Part shown: piece after piece, positions 21,887 through 32,492 of the stretch
Layout: every line of letters begins with the position of its first letter
How positions within the stretch are numbered: the first letter of the stretch is position 1
From: Craspedostauros australis
Lineage: Eukaryota; Bacillariophyta; Bacillariophyceae; Mastogloiales; Achnanthaceae
Direction of reading: 5' to 3'
Assembly (NCBI GenBank): GCA_026770025.1
Contig: JAMXDE010000007.1
Span: forward strand, 2,728,001 to 2,792,000
Length of the DNA: 64,000 nt
Notes under the pieces: generated by a model
The model's database searches: none
What the model saw: the letters and a program-made list of their open reading frames with translations, nothing else
What the model was told of the DNA's origin: nothing
Translations under genes and position numbers: made by a program

Positions 21887-22866
21887 GGCACTAGTGCCTC
21901 AAAGAGCCGGCTGTTGCCAAACAAATTGGCGATGTTTGGCGATGTTTGGATCACAGAAACTGCTCTGTAGAATGTAGTACATTTTCTACGTAAGTCACGA
22001 ACAAAAAAGGCTAAAAACAGCATCAACCAAAGTTAAACTCTCCGGACTTAGCTCGTGTGCGTGTTCCTGTACTCGTCTTTCTATTGTAGCATCGAATATA
22101 GTTTATATATACAATCCTAAAGTTTGGTGTCTGTTGCTCTCCTGCTCGGTGAGCGCTGATTTGATCTGTCAAGCACCACCATCATTCACGGACGTTTTTG
22201 GCTTCTGGTTGGCTTGTTTTCCTGTTCTGGTTGTTCCAAACAACTGATCCAACCATTGATGACGTCATGATGACACAAGCAATGGAACCAGAATTCTCCA
22301 AACTTGCCGCCGAAATTGGGGATCCGAGTGGTCAAATATCGTTCCGACCTCCATGGGAGCACTAAACGCAAGCATACCTCCATATCATCGCACTCAAACA
22401 CAATATAGACCATATGGTTGTGACCAACTCGGAGAGAGGATTCTGAAATGATATCTATTGTGCAGATTGGGCCAAAGACCGCTAAGTCCGGAGACTTCAA
22501 AGATGGCGAGTCGAATTTCTCGAAAAAAGAGGCCAGATCCTACCGGACTCCTGTAGAATTCTACTTGTAGCCAAACATCGCCAAACAAAACCCGGTCCGT
22601 CCGTCGTCCGAAGGCAAAACCACACCAAGGGGGTCAACAAACACAAAAAGATCGACTAGATGGTAGTAACAACAAGATAATGCTATTGCTTGCCTGGATA
22701 GCCCTGAGTCTTAAGTTCAGGTAGATGCAAAGAGATATTCGATTGAGTGTCTATAACTTTAAGTCTGAGTTTGGGAAAAACGGGTCCAAAATCTGTAGCC
22801 AATCATCGCCAAACATCGCCAAACATCGCCAAACATTTGGGTCCGGCTCTTTGAGGCACTAGTGCC
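21887..22866. mobile_element. TIR element, unit 1 (about 980 bp, non-coding)
   Basis: The two ends are inverted copies. At least 24 bp are identical between 21887-21910 and the reverse complement of 22843-22866, followed by inverted arrays of GGCGATGTTTG at the left and CAAACATCGCC at the right. Each tip is the 12-bp palindrome GGCACTAGTGCC. The interior has no credible ORF, so it looks like a non-autonomous DNA transposon or MITE. Unit 2 abuts it. Confidence 0.75.
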
Positions 22867-23788
22867 TCAAACAAACGGCTGTAGCCAACACCATTGGCGA
22901 TTTTTGGATCACGAAAAATGGTCTGTAGAATCTAGTACATTTTCTACGTAAGTCCCGAACACAAACAGGCCAGAAACAGCATCAACCGTGGTCCAACTCT
23001 CCGCACTCAGCTCGTATGGGCCATCCTGTACTCATATTTCAGTTATAGTATCGCATAGTGTTTATATATACCATCCTGAAGTTTGGTGGCTGTTGCTCTC
23101 TTGCTCGGTGAGCACCGATGTGATCTGTCAAGCACCCCCATCATTCACGGACGTTTTTGGCTTCTGGTTGCCTTGTTTTCCTGTTCTGGTTGTTCCAAGC
23201 AACTGATCCAAACATCACTGACGTCACGATGACGTAGACGTTCGAACCAGAATTCTCCAAACTTGCCACCGAAGTTGTGGATCCGAGTGGTCAAATATCA
23301 TTCCGACTGCCATGGGAGCACTAAACGCAAGCATACCTCCATACCATCGCACTCAAACACAATATAGGCCATATTGTTGTGACCGCCTCGGAAAGAAGAT
23401 TGTGAATTGATATCTATTGTACAGATTGAGTCAAATCCCGCTTCGTCCGGAGACTTCAAAGATAGAGAGTCGAATTTCTCGAAAACGAGGCAAGCTCCTA
23501 CCGGACTCCTGTAGAATCCTACGTGTAACCAACGAGATCCATCAAGATCCCGGTCTGTCCGTCGTCCGAATGCAAAATCACACCAAGGGGTCAACAAACA
23601 CGTCAAGATCGACGAGATAGCAGTAACAACAAGATAATGTTATTCCTTTCCTGGATAGCCCTGACTCTTAATTTTACGTAGATGCAAAGAAATATTCGAT
23701 TGAGTGTCTACAGATTCATGTCTGAGATCAGGAAAAATGGATCCAACATCTGTAGCCAATTTTTGGGGTCTGTTTGTTGTAGGCACGA
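22855..23788. mobile_element. TIR element, unit 2 (about 930 bp, non-coding)
   Basis: It is a direct repeat of unit 1 in the same order, including the blocks near TAGTACATTTTCTACG, TCACGGACGTTTTTGG and CTGGATAGCCCTGA. It shares the central palindrome at 22855-22866 with unit 1. The right end (about 23750-23788) is a degraded inverted copy in which the palindrome is no longer intact. No ORF is supported. Confidence 0.7.
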
Positions 23789-23916
23789 GATCTGGCGCCG
23801 TTGCCCGTCTGAAAATTCGGCTCGCCTGGCCTGAAAGATTGATCTCCATGGTGCGATGTGGATTCGGGTCTGGAGAGCGACCATCAACTCAACGAGTATG
23901 TCCCATACCTTGGTCG

Positions 23917-23931
23917 TACACACCAGTCCAT
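23917..23931. repeat. target-site duplication of LINE 2 (left)
   Basis: TACACACCAGTCCAT occurs here and at 32599-32613, on either side of the element. Confidence 0.9.
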
Positions 23932-24030
23932 AGTCCGTGTGACCCTTCCACCGAGAAGACGTACGTAGGACCGGTACTAAAAAATTTACGTAGAACGTGT
24001 ACAATTACTACCGCAGAAAAACCATCGACC

Positions 24031-26361
24031 ATGGTGCGCACCGACGCAACAAACAGCTCCAGTGGAGCCAGCCCAAAGCACTCCCGAGGTCAGCAGAGGG
24101 CACAGGGACGATCAGGACGAGGAGGCCGTCACAATGGTACCAAGGCCGCGGCGGGGCATGGAGGAGGAGGCCGGAAACAGGCCAGAGAAGCGAGCAGGAA
24201 AAAGGGAGCAAAAAACGACACCAAGTCGGGTGACATCCGTTGGATTTGGAGCCATGACCATGAGAAATCGTGGGGGGACATTCTCCTCGAACGAAATCTT
24301 TTGACGCGCGACGCCGAACCCTTCACTACGGCTACTGGCGAGGAAGGGGCACTCGATGAAACCATTGCCCATCTCAAAGAAGGTGCACAAGACATCAACC
24401 GTGGCGTGACCCTCGAAGAGTGGATTGACGCATTCCAAGACGCGTATGACAATAAGCTACATCCAGACAACAACATCAACATCGTGGAGCTCATGGTGCG
24501 TCTGGTGGCAACACCCAACATCTTCCCCAGACTGTGGGAAGCCGGAAGCATTAAGTCCACGCACGAGACGGCAGCATGGGTGGCAGCTCGGATTGTGTTC
24601 ATGCGCTCCAAGGGCATCGAGTTCGACGGAGAAGAAGAGACGACTACTTCCCCAAACCCAAAGAAAAAGAAGAAGCAACGCAAACCAAGACGCAAGGTCG
24701 TGGCATTTCCAAGGAAAGCGCCTAAGCCGGCACAGCTCCTCAGTGTGAACGACGTCCTCAGCGAATTCCACAAGACCTTTTTCGACATCCGCCTACCAAT
24801 GGCGAGGGAATCCAACGACCCCCTAATCAACCAAGTCATCGACGGTCTCAACGAAGTCAGGGCCTTCATCTTCAGAGCTGATCCCAAAGCGCAGATTGTG
24901 GCCTGGCGGAAGAGCAAGGAGATGCGTCCATGGACGTCCAAGGACGTCCCATGGACCGCCCGCGAGACGGTAAAACAGTTCACGGAGAGCTTGTACGCAC
25001 GCACCGGATTCAGTACGTATACAAGGATCTGGGTGGCCCATAAGGCCGAAGTGGACGTATTCGACGACGACGGTACTCTTCAGGCTGCAGCTATCACGCT
25101 CTCCAAGTCAGACATCCAAGAGCACAACATCGTGACGGCAGGGTGGTTGTTCGGGAGTCACAGTACTACCAACAACGACGATCTCGCAGAAGTCATTAAC
25201 GCGAGCGAACTGGTGAAGGGGAACTTCAAGGTCCAGCTACGAATGAAGGAGATTCAACTGGTCAGCAAAAGGAACCGTCCAAAGGACACAAGTGACTATC
25301 GCAGTCGACCACGCGCCACCCACGTGATGAGCGGGTCCTCGAAGACGCAAATGTGCCGAATCGCGATGAAGGAGCTCTTCAACAACCGGTCGGAGACCGT
25401 GCGACTGTTGGGCAAACAGATGCGATTCATGCCGGACGCGATGGACGCCAGGTTCGAGCATCCCCCATCCGAGTTGGCCAGCCTGAGCAAGATGGCGGCA
25501 CACCAACGAGAGTTCGAAAAAGAAATGAAGGTCCAAGGAGTGCACTCCATCATGCAGTTGGACGTGGAGATCCCCATCTGGAGATTGACTCTCCGCGAAG
25601 TGATCATGAATCTAAGGTCATTCGACGATCCGGACTACTCCCTTTTTGTGTCCGTCGATACGGATAGAAGCGACTGGACTCAGACCTTCTTCGTTTTCCA
25701 CCCGAAGCGAAGAGTCGAAGCACAAGAGCTGATCTCGAAGCTGCCGTTCTTCTGCTACAAGAAACTGGACTACCGCTGCCAAGGATGGTTTACCCCCCAT
25801 GCATGGGCTCAGAACGAGCACTATGACGTTGACTGGGAAACGGGGCTTGTACTCAGCAAGGAGGAACAAGAAATGGGACAAATGGTGCAAGCCGGTCCCA
25901 GATTCCTGGACCTGGATACTGAAGAGGCCGCAGGCATGACTCCGGCCGAGATGGGATGGGAAGGATACGTAGACGAGGCAGGCAAGATGAAGCCCGTCCC
26001 GCTTCTCCATTTCGAAGTGGAGCTCACGACAAACCCAAGAACACAGAACGGGGACAATTACACTGTGGGTACTTTCGCCACAGCTTCCCCAGCTCAACAG
26101 GCGAGTCACGTGGCCCAAGCCATATCGAAGGCAGCTACGCACAAGAACGACAACCCAGACGCATTCGTGTCAGACCCCACGGCCAAGACAGACTTTGACG
26201 TGGACCACCCCCAACCAATTGCGGAAGAGGAGGAAGGTGATGAACAGCCAAGCGCTGACGACTCCCAATCAAACGACGACGCGGTCGGAAAAAGCAGCGA
26301 TAACATGGACACGAGTTCCGACAAATCCGACAGTGGCGGCGAGGCCACAATCCAAGCATAG
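24031..26361 (+). CDS. LINE 2 ORF1 protein (776 aa)
   Basis: This is the first protein of the element, presumed to bind its RNA (family role, not shown by a motif here). The ATG at 24031 was chosen because it lies inside the element, about 100 nt after its 5' end; upstream codons of the same frame belong to flanking DNA. The N-terminal 60 residues are Gly-, Arg- and Lys-rich and basic. A second basic patch with KKKKKQRK lies near residue 210. The C-terminal 60 residues are acidic and Ser-rich. No zinc knuckle was found, unlike many LINE ORF1 proteins. It ends at TAG 26359, but the same frame then stays open to 26859. Confidence 0.85.
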   Translation: MVRTDATNSSSGASPKHSRGQQRAQGRSGRGGRHNGTKAAAGHGGGGRKQAREASRKKGAKNDTKSGDIRWIWSHDHEKSWGDILLERNLLTRDAEPFTTATGEEGALDETIAHLKEGAQDINRGVTLEEWIDAFQDAYDNKLHPDNNINIVELMVRLVATPNIFPRLWEAGSIKSTHETAAWVAARIVFMRSKGIEFDGEEETTTSPNPKKKKKQRKPRRKVVAFPRKAPKPAQLLSVNDVLSEFHKTFFDIRLPMARESNDPLINQVIDGLNEVRAFIFRADPKAQIVAWRKSKEMRPWTSKDVPWTARETVKQFTESLYARTGFSTYTRIWVAHKAEVDVFDDDGTLQAAAITLSKSDIQEHNIVTAGWLFGSHSTTNNDDLAEVINASELVKGNFKVQLRMKEIQLVSKRNRPKDTSDYRSRPRATHVMSGSSKTQMCRIAMKELFNNRSETVRLLGKQMRFMPDAMDARFEHPPSELASLSKMAAHQREFEKEMKVQGVHSIMQLDVEIPIWRLTLREVIMNLRSFDDPDYSLFVSVDTDRSDWTQTFFVFHPKRRVEAQELISKLPFFCYKKLDYRCQGWFTPHAWAQNEHYDVDWETGLVLSKEEQEMGQMVQAGPRFLDLDTEEAAGMTPAEMGWEGYVDEAGKMKPVPLLHFEVELTTNPRTQNGDNYTVGTFATASPAQQASHVAQAISKAATHKNDNPDAFVSDPTAKTDFDVDHPQPIAEEEEGDEQPSADDSQSNDDAVGKSSDNMDTSSDKSDSGGEATIQA

Positions 26362-27017
26362 TCGGCGAAGGATCGGAGGACGCACCATACCCGCGAGAGT
26401 AAGGAGCGACCGCAGACGAATCGCCAGCAGAAAGGCAAGAGGCCCGACAGGGCCACTAACGTAAGATTAGAACAACCAAAGGTCCCGACACAACAAAGTC
26501 CAACCAATCAGAGATCGCCGCAGCCGACATACCAAAGATCACAGCATCGAAAACAAACGGCGAGCGCGGTAGCAGCAACGCAACAACGGTCAAAAAAAAA
26601 AAAAAAGAGGAGAAGAAAAGTCGACAACGGCAGAAACGGCAGCAAAGACGACGACATCGACGACAGCGACAGCGTGGTCACAACAGCAGTAACCGCAACA
26701 ACGCCACCAACGACGACAACTTCACCAACCGTAACAGCGACGGCAACAACAACAACAACAACAACAACAACATCAACGATAACGACAACAGCAACAGCAA
26801 CAACAACTACAACAACGACAACGGCAACGACAACAACAACAACGACACCAACTACATAACAACCAAGCGCAACGGCAACAGCAATTGCCACAGCGATAAC
26901 AGCAGCAATAGCCAAGGCAGCAGCTACTGCAACGGCACCAGCAGAGGCTTTCACGGTCACAACGACAACGACTACAACAGCGACAACGTCAACGTCAACG
27001 ACGACGATACAGCCAAC
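26362..27017 (+). other. LINE 2 inter-ORF spacer with two overlapping open frames and A15 run
   Basis: The ORF1 frame stays open after its TAG to a TAA at 26857-26859. The ORF2 frame is open upstream of its ATG back to a TAA at 26457-26459. Both are therefore open together over 26460-26856. An A15 run at 26592-26606 lies in the overlap. CAA and CAG-like codons dominate, giving Asn- and Thr-rich translations. An apparent Val-rich minus-strand ORF here is a by-product of composition. Confidence 0.8.
26592..26606. repeat. A15 homopolymer between LINE 2 ORFs
   Basis: There are fifteen consecutive A bases followed by GAGGAG. It is a possible slippage site, or only an internal A-run. Confidence 0.85.
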
Positions 27018-30000
27018 ATGAGTGCGACGGCAGCCGGCCAAACGGCAAGAGAGGAGGCAGCAAGTAGGCTAAACGATGCTTGCGGAGATGTGATGAACTC
27101 GAAGACCGACAACGAAATCAGAGTGGTCTTCCAGAATGCGTCTCAAATCCCTCAACACGCATACCAACAGAAGAACGAGGAGATCATCGAGTTCATACGG
27201 CGGTCCCAGTTGGATGTTCTGACAATGGCGGAGACCAACCTGCGATGGAACCACGTTCAGCCCGCCGACCAATGGGAGGAAAGGGTTCGTGGGAAGATCA
27301 AGCGATCTAAACACGTATTCTCGTACAACCTACATGAGTCAGGCCGAGAGCCATGTCTCTACGGAGGAACGGGCGTTGTTCTGACCGAACAGTTGTCTGC
27401 AAGAACATTCAACTTCGGCGTGGACACCACGGGGTTGGGGAGATGGTCATGGTCCAAAGTGGAAGGCAAGCGGGGCAAGACGGTGAGAGTAATTGCGGCC
27501 TACAGGCCCTGCAAGTCCACCTCAGGGGACACCACAGTGTGGAACCAACAAGCACGCGCACTACAAGCCCAAGGCAGAACCGAGGACCCACATGAAGCGT
27601 GGATAAAGGACCTCCAAGGCCAAGTAAGAGAATGGACGGTGGCAGGTGACTCGATAGTTCTCGGAGTCGATCTAAATGAAGACACGGACGAGGGGAGCAC
27701 AGCTCAGGCCCTCATGGCCGTCGGATTGAAGAACGCAGTCCTGGAACGCATCGGTGAAGGCGCCAGAAGGGCCACACAACAGCGGAACCAAACCAACACG
27801 CCCATCGACGCGATTTACGTGTCGGAAGGTGTCGAGATCGTGCGCGCAGGCTACTCAGGGTTCGGTGAGGCCATTCCTTCAGACCACAGGGCGATCTGGG
27901 TGGACCTCAGCTTTCGCCAGTTACTGGGGATTGGGGTACAACGAGTGAAGTCCACTTCGCCAAGACGGCTGGTGCTTAGCAACCCCAATGTGGTACGCAG
28001 GTACAACGAGATGGTTCTTCAAGAGTACGGGAAACACAACGTGCACCAGCGGGCCATGCATCTGTTCACCAAAGCCAAGGCACAGGGATGGCAAATAAGC
28101 CCCGCCCAACGACGGGCCTTCGATGGACTGATGACCCAGATCTACCAAATCAGACGATATGCTGAAAAGCGTAGTCGGAAGTTGACCATGGGAGAAGTTG
28201 CCTGGTCACCCGAGATGCAGACCGCCCGACACCAGGTGCGGCACTGGTCCATTGAGGTGAAATACTGGCGAGGGGTGAAGACAAGCTCGTCTCTCAGAGC
28301 TCGTCTTCGGCTACAGACCGGTAGCGAGGGGGCTGAGTCCCTGGAAGCGGCCTTACAAGCCCAAGCGGAGGCCTATAAAGCCTACTACCGGCTGAAGAAG
28401 GAGCACAAGCAGGCCAGGCAAAACCACCTGGTCGAACTCGCCCGACTGCAGCACGACAGCCGTGAGCAGGAGTATGAAACAGCCATCAAGACCCTCATGA
28501 ATCGGGAGCGTCAACGCGAACAAGCCGGACGTCTCCGGGCAGTATTCGGTAGAGGCAAGTCTATGACTACGAAGGTCCTTTTTACAGACAAAGACGGAGC
28601 GATCCACGAGTGCACAGAACAAGACGAAATTGTGGAGGCGTGCGTCATCGAGAACAAGCGAAGATTCTCGCAAGCCAAGGATACCCCGTGCATGACAGGA
28701 CGAGGCCGTCAGGTGATGGACAAGATCTGGAACCCGGCGACGGCCACGGAGCTTCTGCGAGGGGATGCCCGGTCTCAATTCGACCACCCGCTCTGGAACT
28801 GTCTCATGCAAGCCTTGGAGCCAGTGTCGTGCCAAACGGACGAGTTGACGGTGAAAGAACACGTCAAAGCGTGGCGCAAGCAGACGGAGCTAACCAACTC
28901 CGAGCCCAGTGGACCACATTTCGGCCACTACAAGGCGGCATCATACGACACCACCCTCTCCGAAGTGGACATGGCCATGCGGGAAATACCATATCAGACT
29001 GGTTTCTCCCCGACAGAGTGGCAGCGCATCACGGATGTGGAGATCCTGAAGAAGGCCCAAGTTTTCAACATTGAGAAAATGAGGACTATACAACTGATGG
29101 ACTCACAGTTCAACTTGAACAACAAGCGTCTGGGGAAACAAATGATGGCCACAGCGGAGGCACAAGGGTGGCTCTCGGACTTCCAATTCGGGAGTCGCAA
29201 GCGGAGATCGGCAATAAGCGCAGCCTTGAACAAGCAGCTGACGATCGACATCGGCAAGCAAAAGAAAGTGCCAATTTGGTTCTGTTCTAACGACGCCAAG
29301 TCGTGCTACGACCGTATCGTACCCAACTTTGCGGCCACCGCGATGATGGCGGCAGGTGCCAATCCAGCGGCGACGAGGTGCATGTTCCAAACGCTACGGG
29401 ACGCGAGTCACCGTATCAGTACGGCCTTCGGAGTGTCCAGTAGGTCCTATCAAAGTGGGCCGGACTGCAGTATGCACGGCATAGGACAAGGCAACGGAGC
29501 GGGGCCCGCCATATGGGCGGTGATCAGCTCGGTCATGTTCAAAGCCATGGAGCTTCGGGGACACAAGCAGACCATCGAATACCCCGAAGGGGTTGGTGCA
29601 TTTGACTTATTGGGATCGGCCTTTGTGGACGATACCGACCTTGTGACCCTCGGCATTCGCGACAGCGTTACCCCCGAGAGCTTTGCCCGGATGGTGCAAG
29701 ACTGGAGTGGTCTCTTGAGGGTTACAGGCGGTGCTATTGTCCCCTCGAAGTCGGCGTGGTGGTCCGTGAGGCCACGGTTCGAGGAAGGACAGTGGACGTG
29801 GGACGACGGGGACGAGCAAGAGGAAATCATCATAGTAGATGGTGATGGCTCCAATAACGCGATCCCTCGCAAGACGATCGCCGAGCCTCTATTCACCCTC
29901 GGCGTTTTCCTGACGTTTGACGGCGTCGACGACCAGCAGGTCCAGGTGCTGCGGAAGAAGTCAGAAGACTTCGCGGGACGGATGCGTCGAGCTCAACTAT

Positions 30001-32492
30001 CTCCGGCAGACGCCAAGTCGGCCCTCACACTGCGGTTCATCAAGTCCATTGAGTACGTGATGGGAGTTTCGCAACTCACACGCCATCAGTGGCGACGCAT
30101 CATGGCCCCAGCACTCTTGGCGGCCCTCCCAAAGATGGGATGCGCAAGAACGTTCCCACGAGACCTGGTGTACGCTCCGGTCTCCCTCGGGGGATTGGGA
30201 GTCCCGAACCCGGTCCACCGGCAGGTGATCAAGCAACTGCAGTTGCTTTTCGACGAGGTGCACGGCGACACGTCCACAGGACGAATGCTCGTGTGCTCCA
30301 TACAGGCGATCAAGGCCGAGCTGGGTATCGGAGGTTCTCTGTTCTCACAACCGTTCGATCAACTGCACCAGTGTGTGACGCCCTGCTGGGTGAAAGGTCT
30401 GTGGCAACAACTTCAGGACACAGGGATTGGAGTCATTGAGACCACGGAATCGATGGCCCTACAGCGTGATGGGGACGAGTTCCTCGTTCTGATGTGGCTG
30501 CGTGCGGGGGTGAAAGGCGCCACGCTATATCACCTGAACATGTGCCGACGACAGCTCGGGGTCGCGCGAATGTCCGACATTGTTACTGCCGCGGGATCTG
30601 CGCTGGTGATCGGGGCCATGGAAGGTCAAGACGTCCCTGTCCGAGGAAAGCTGTGGGCTCGACGGCCGGATCGGCTGCCTAGCGGATGGTGGAAAGAGTG
30701 GCGGAGGTGGTGCAAATCCTTGTGTTACCGAGGACGCATGCTCCAGAGCCCCCTCGGGAAGTGGTTCGAGGACGATGGATCGTGGCAGTGGTGGAAGGCA
30801 GCCTTGACTGAGGAGATTTACGACGCCTATTCGGACCCCGTACGGGTGTTCGTTCCGGTGACCAGACGTCGGACACGGCAGGCCCAGTACCGGTTGCAAG
30901 GATCCGTCCAGGTCCTCCCGGAACTAATGCATCGAGTGTCGGTTGTTACCACCGAGCAAGGGATCACTTGGGACCGAAGGATCGGTCTGCAACGCGAGCC
31001 TGATGCACAGCCATCGAGCTACGATCCGGTTGAAGACCTCGGAGGGGATTCCGATTTTGGCCAGATGCTGGAGGCGGCGAGACTCGACAAGCTGGTGGTG
31101 GTGAGCGACGGGTCGTTCAAGGACGCCAGGGGCACCTCGTGCTCCATCATGTTCGACCTCCGTTCCCAGCAACACGTGGCGTGCAACACTTTTGTGCCAG
31201 GCCCAGCGTCAGTACACAGCTCTTACCGCAGCGAACTTGCCGGGATCTGGGCTTCACTGGAAATGCTTGCCATGATTCCGGATCTGGACGAAGCATGCAC
31301 CGTGACGCTGGCGCTCGACGGCCTTCAAGCCCTCCGACAAGCGCAGTCCGACACCATTAGCCCAGGCCAGCGCGACTGGGATGTCCTTGTTGAAATACGC
31401 CGGTTGAGGCAACGCCTACGGGCAACCCTCAAATGGGAGTGGGTCAAAGGACACCAAGACGACACGGGTAAGGACCTCACAATGCTGGAGAAGCTCAATG
31501 TGGAGTGTGACAAACGGGCCAAGGCGTTCTGGGAAGCGACAGTCTCTCGGCGACGAGCACGGCAGTGGTCATCGGTAACAGACCGATGGACCCTCACAGT
31601 CAGCGATCAACACTACTCCCACGTGGGTCAAAGTGAGCTCTACAAGACACTGCAGGCGGCTGACTCTCTTCGCTACTGGACGAAGAAGTTCGAGTGGTCG
31701 AGGGGTGCGACAAGACAAGTCGACTGGGAAGTTTACCAAGGTGCTCGAGCGGCCAGGAAGAACCAATCCATGTCGAAATTTGTTACCAAGTGGTCCTCCG
31801 GTTTTGTGGGCGTCGGGCGAAAGATGCAGCAGATGGGCCAACAAGAGTCCTCCACTTGCCGGTTCTGTGGCGCCGAGGAGACGACACACCACGTCCTGCG
31901 CTGCAAGGAGCACGAGACAGCGTGGAACCTTGCTACCGAGGAACTCGTCGATCGCATGGTGACTATCGGGTCAGCCCCAAGGCTGGTATCAGGAATGAGG
32001 GTAGGAATGGTCCGCTGGCGGCGACGCCAGAAGCCGCAGAGCACCCAAGGAGACATCGGGTGGTACCCCTTGTTGCTGGGGTTCTTACATAAGGATTGGC
32101 GAAAGCATCAGTCTCAATGGATGGAGCATCACGAGTGCGTCTTCCCGGACGCGGCAGCATGGACGAAGGAAGTGATACGGTGGGTCTGGAAAGTTCCCTG
32201 GAGTGTATGGGTCGCGCGCAACGAGAAGGTGCACGACGGCGAGCAGCACCCGTCACTGGCGGAGCTGCGGCGGCAAGTGCGACGGATCGCGGTCAGCGCC
32301 AGCCAGGACATGAACGAGTCAGAGTTGGTTCTCCTGCGGGAGGGCTACCAGATGGAATACGGAACGGAGTCGCAGATGCGGCAGTGGATACAGGACATGC
32401 AGGAGGTGCATTCCAAGGTGGCCGCCCGGCGACGGGCGCGCACCATGCAGAATGAACGGCGGCTGATGAGTAATTGGCTGGGCCTCGCATGA
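27018..32492 (+). CDS. LINE 2 ORF2: endonuclease-reverse transcriptase-RNase H (1824 aa)
   Basis: This polyprotein nicks the target, copies the element RNA and removes the template. The EEP endonuclease spans about residues 30-300, with Glu in AETN (about 71), GVDLNE (about 216) and SDHR (about 288). The RT covers about 620-960, with CSNDAKSCYDR (about 755) and catalytic FVDDTD (about 869). RNase H covers about 1360-1510, with Asp in VSDGS, Glu in YRSELAG, Asp in LALDG and Asp in NVECDKRA. A CRFCGAEETTHHVLRC zinc motif lies near 1614. Endonuclease plus RNase H places it in the I-like superclade. The ATG at 27018 is the first in frame, though the frame is open back to 26460. Confidence 0.95.
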   Translation: MSATAAGQTAREEAASRLNDACGDVMNSKTDNEIRVVFQNASQIPQHAYQQKNEEIIEFIRRSQLDVLTMAETNLRWNHVQPADQWEERVRGKIKRSKHVFSYNLHESGREPCLYGGTGVVLTEQLSARTFNFGVDTTGLGRWSWSKVEGKRGKTVRVIAAYRPCKSTSGDTTVWNQQARALQAQGRTEDPHEAWIKDLQGQVREWTVAGDSIVLGVDLNEDTDEGSTAQALMAVGLKNAVLERIGEGARRATQQRNQTNTPIDAIYVSEGVEIVRAGYSGFGEAIPSDHRAIWVDLSFRQLLGIGVQRVKSTSPRRLVLSNPNVVRRYNEMVLQEYGKHNVHQRAMHLFTKAKAQGWQISPAQRRAFDGLMTQIYQIRRYAEKRSRKLTMGEVAWSPEMQTARHQVRHWSIEVKYWRGVKTSSSLRARLRLQTGSEGAESLEAALQAQAEAYKAYYRLKKEHKQARQNHLVELARLQHDSREQEYETAIKTLMNRERQREQAGRLRAVFGRGKSMTTKVLFTDKDGAIHECTEQDEIVEACVIENKRRFSQAKDTPCMTGRGRQVMDKIWNPATATELLRGDARSQFDHPLWNCLMQALEPVSCQTDELTVKEHVKAWRKQTELTNSEPSGPHFGHYKAASYDTTLSEVDMAMREIPYQTGFSPTEWQRITDVEILKKAQVFNIEKMRTIQLMDSQFNLNNKRLGKQMMATAEAQGWLSDFQFGSRKRRSAISAALNKQLTIDIGKQKKVPIWFCSNDAKSCYDRIVPNFAATAMMAAGANPAATRCMFQTLRDASHRISTAFGVSSRSYQSGPDCSMHGIGQGNGAGPAIWAVISSVMFKAMELRGHKQTIEYPEGVGAFDLLGSAFVDDTDLVTLGIRDSVTPESFARMVQDWSGLLRVTGGAIVPSKSAWWSVRPRFEEGQWTWDDGDEQEEIIIVDGDGSNNAIPRKTIAEPLFTLGVFLTFDGVDDQQVQVLRKKSEDFAGRMRRAQLSPADAKSALTLRFIKSIEYVMGVSQLTRHQWRRIMAPALLAALPKMGCARTFPRDLVYAPVSLGGLGVPNPVHRQVIKQLQLLFDEVHGDTSTGRMLVCSIQAIKAELGIGGSLFSQPFDQLHQCVTPCWVKGLWQQLQDTGIGVIETTESMALQRDGDEFLVLMWLRAGVKGATLYHLNMCRRQLGVARMSDIVTAAGSALVIGAMEGQDVPVRGKLWARRPDRLPSGWWKEWRRWCKSLCYRGRMLQSPLGKWFEDDGSWQWWKAALTEEIYDAYSDPVRVFVPVTRRRTRQAQYRLQGSVQVLPELMHRVSVVTTEQGITWDRRIGLQREPDAQPSSYDPVEDLGGDSDFGQMLEAARLDKLVVVSDGSFKDARGTSCSIMFDLRSQQHVACNTFVPGPASVHSSYRSELAGIWASLEMLAMIPDLDEACTVTLALDGLQALRQAQSDTISPGQRDWDVLVEIRRLRQRLRATLKWEWVKGHQDDTGKDLTMLEKLNVECDKRAKAFWEATVSRRRARQWSSVTDRWTLTVSDQHYSHVGQSELYKTLQAADSLRYWTKKFEWSRGATRQVDWEVYQGARAARKNQSMSKFVTKWSSGFVGVGRKMQQMGQQESSTCRFCGAEETTHHVLRCKEHETAWNLATEELVDRMVTIGSAPRLVSGMRVGMVRWRRRQKPQSTQGDIGWYPLLLGFLHKDWRKHQSQWMEHHECVFPDAAAWTKEVIRWVWKVPWSVWVARNEKVHDGEQHPSLAELRRQVRRIAVSASQDMNESELVLLREGYQMEYGTESQMRQWIQDMQEVHSKVAARRRARTMQNERRLMSNWLGLA

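Noticed and set aside
21676..22026. N-terminal extension of ankyrin copy B up to the ATG at 22026
   Set aside because: Copy A starts at MPNVTN and its upstream flank aligns as non-coding; the extension also runs into the TIR element.
22027..23700. Short ORFs within the TIR elements (for example 22186-22500 and 23298-23606, minus)
   Set aside because: Related but mutated in the two units, with no domain and no conservation of frame length.
26508..27041. 177-codon minus-strand ORF, almost all Val and Ala
   Set aside because: It is produced by the CAA/ACG-rich spacer of LINE 2 and has no non-repetitive content.
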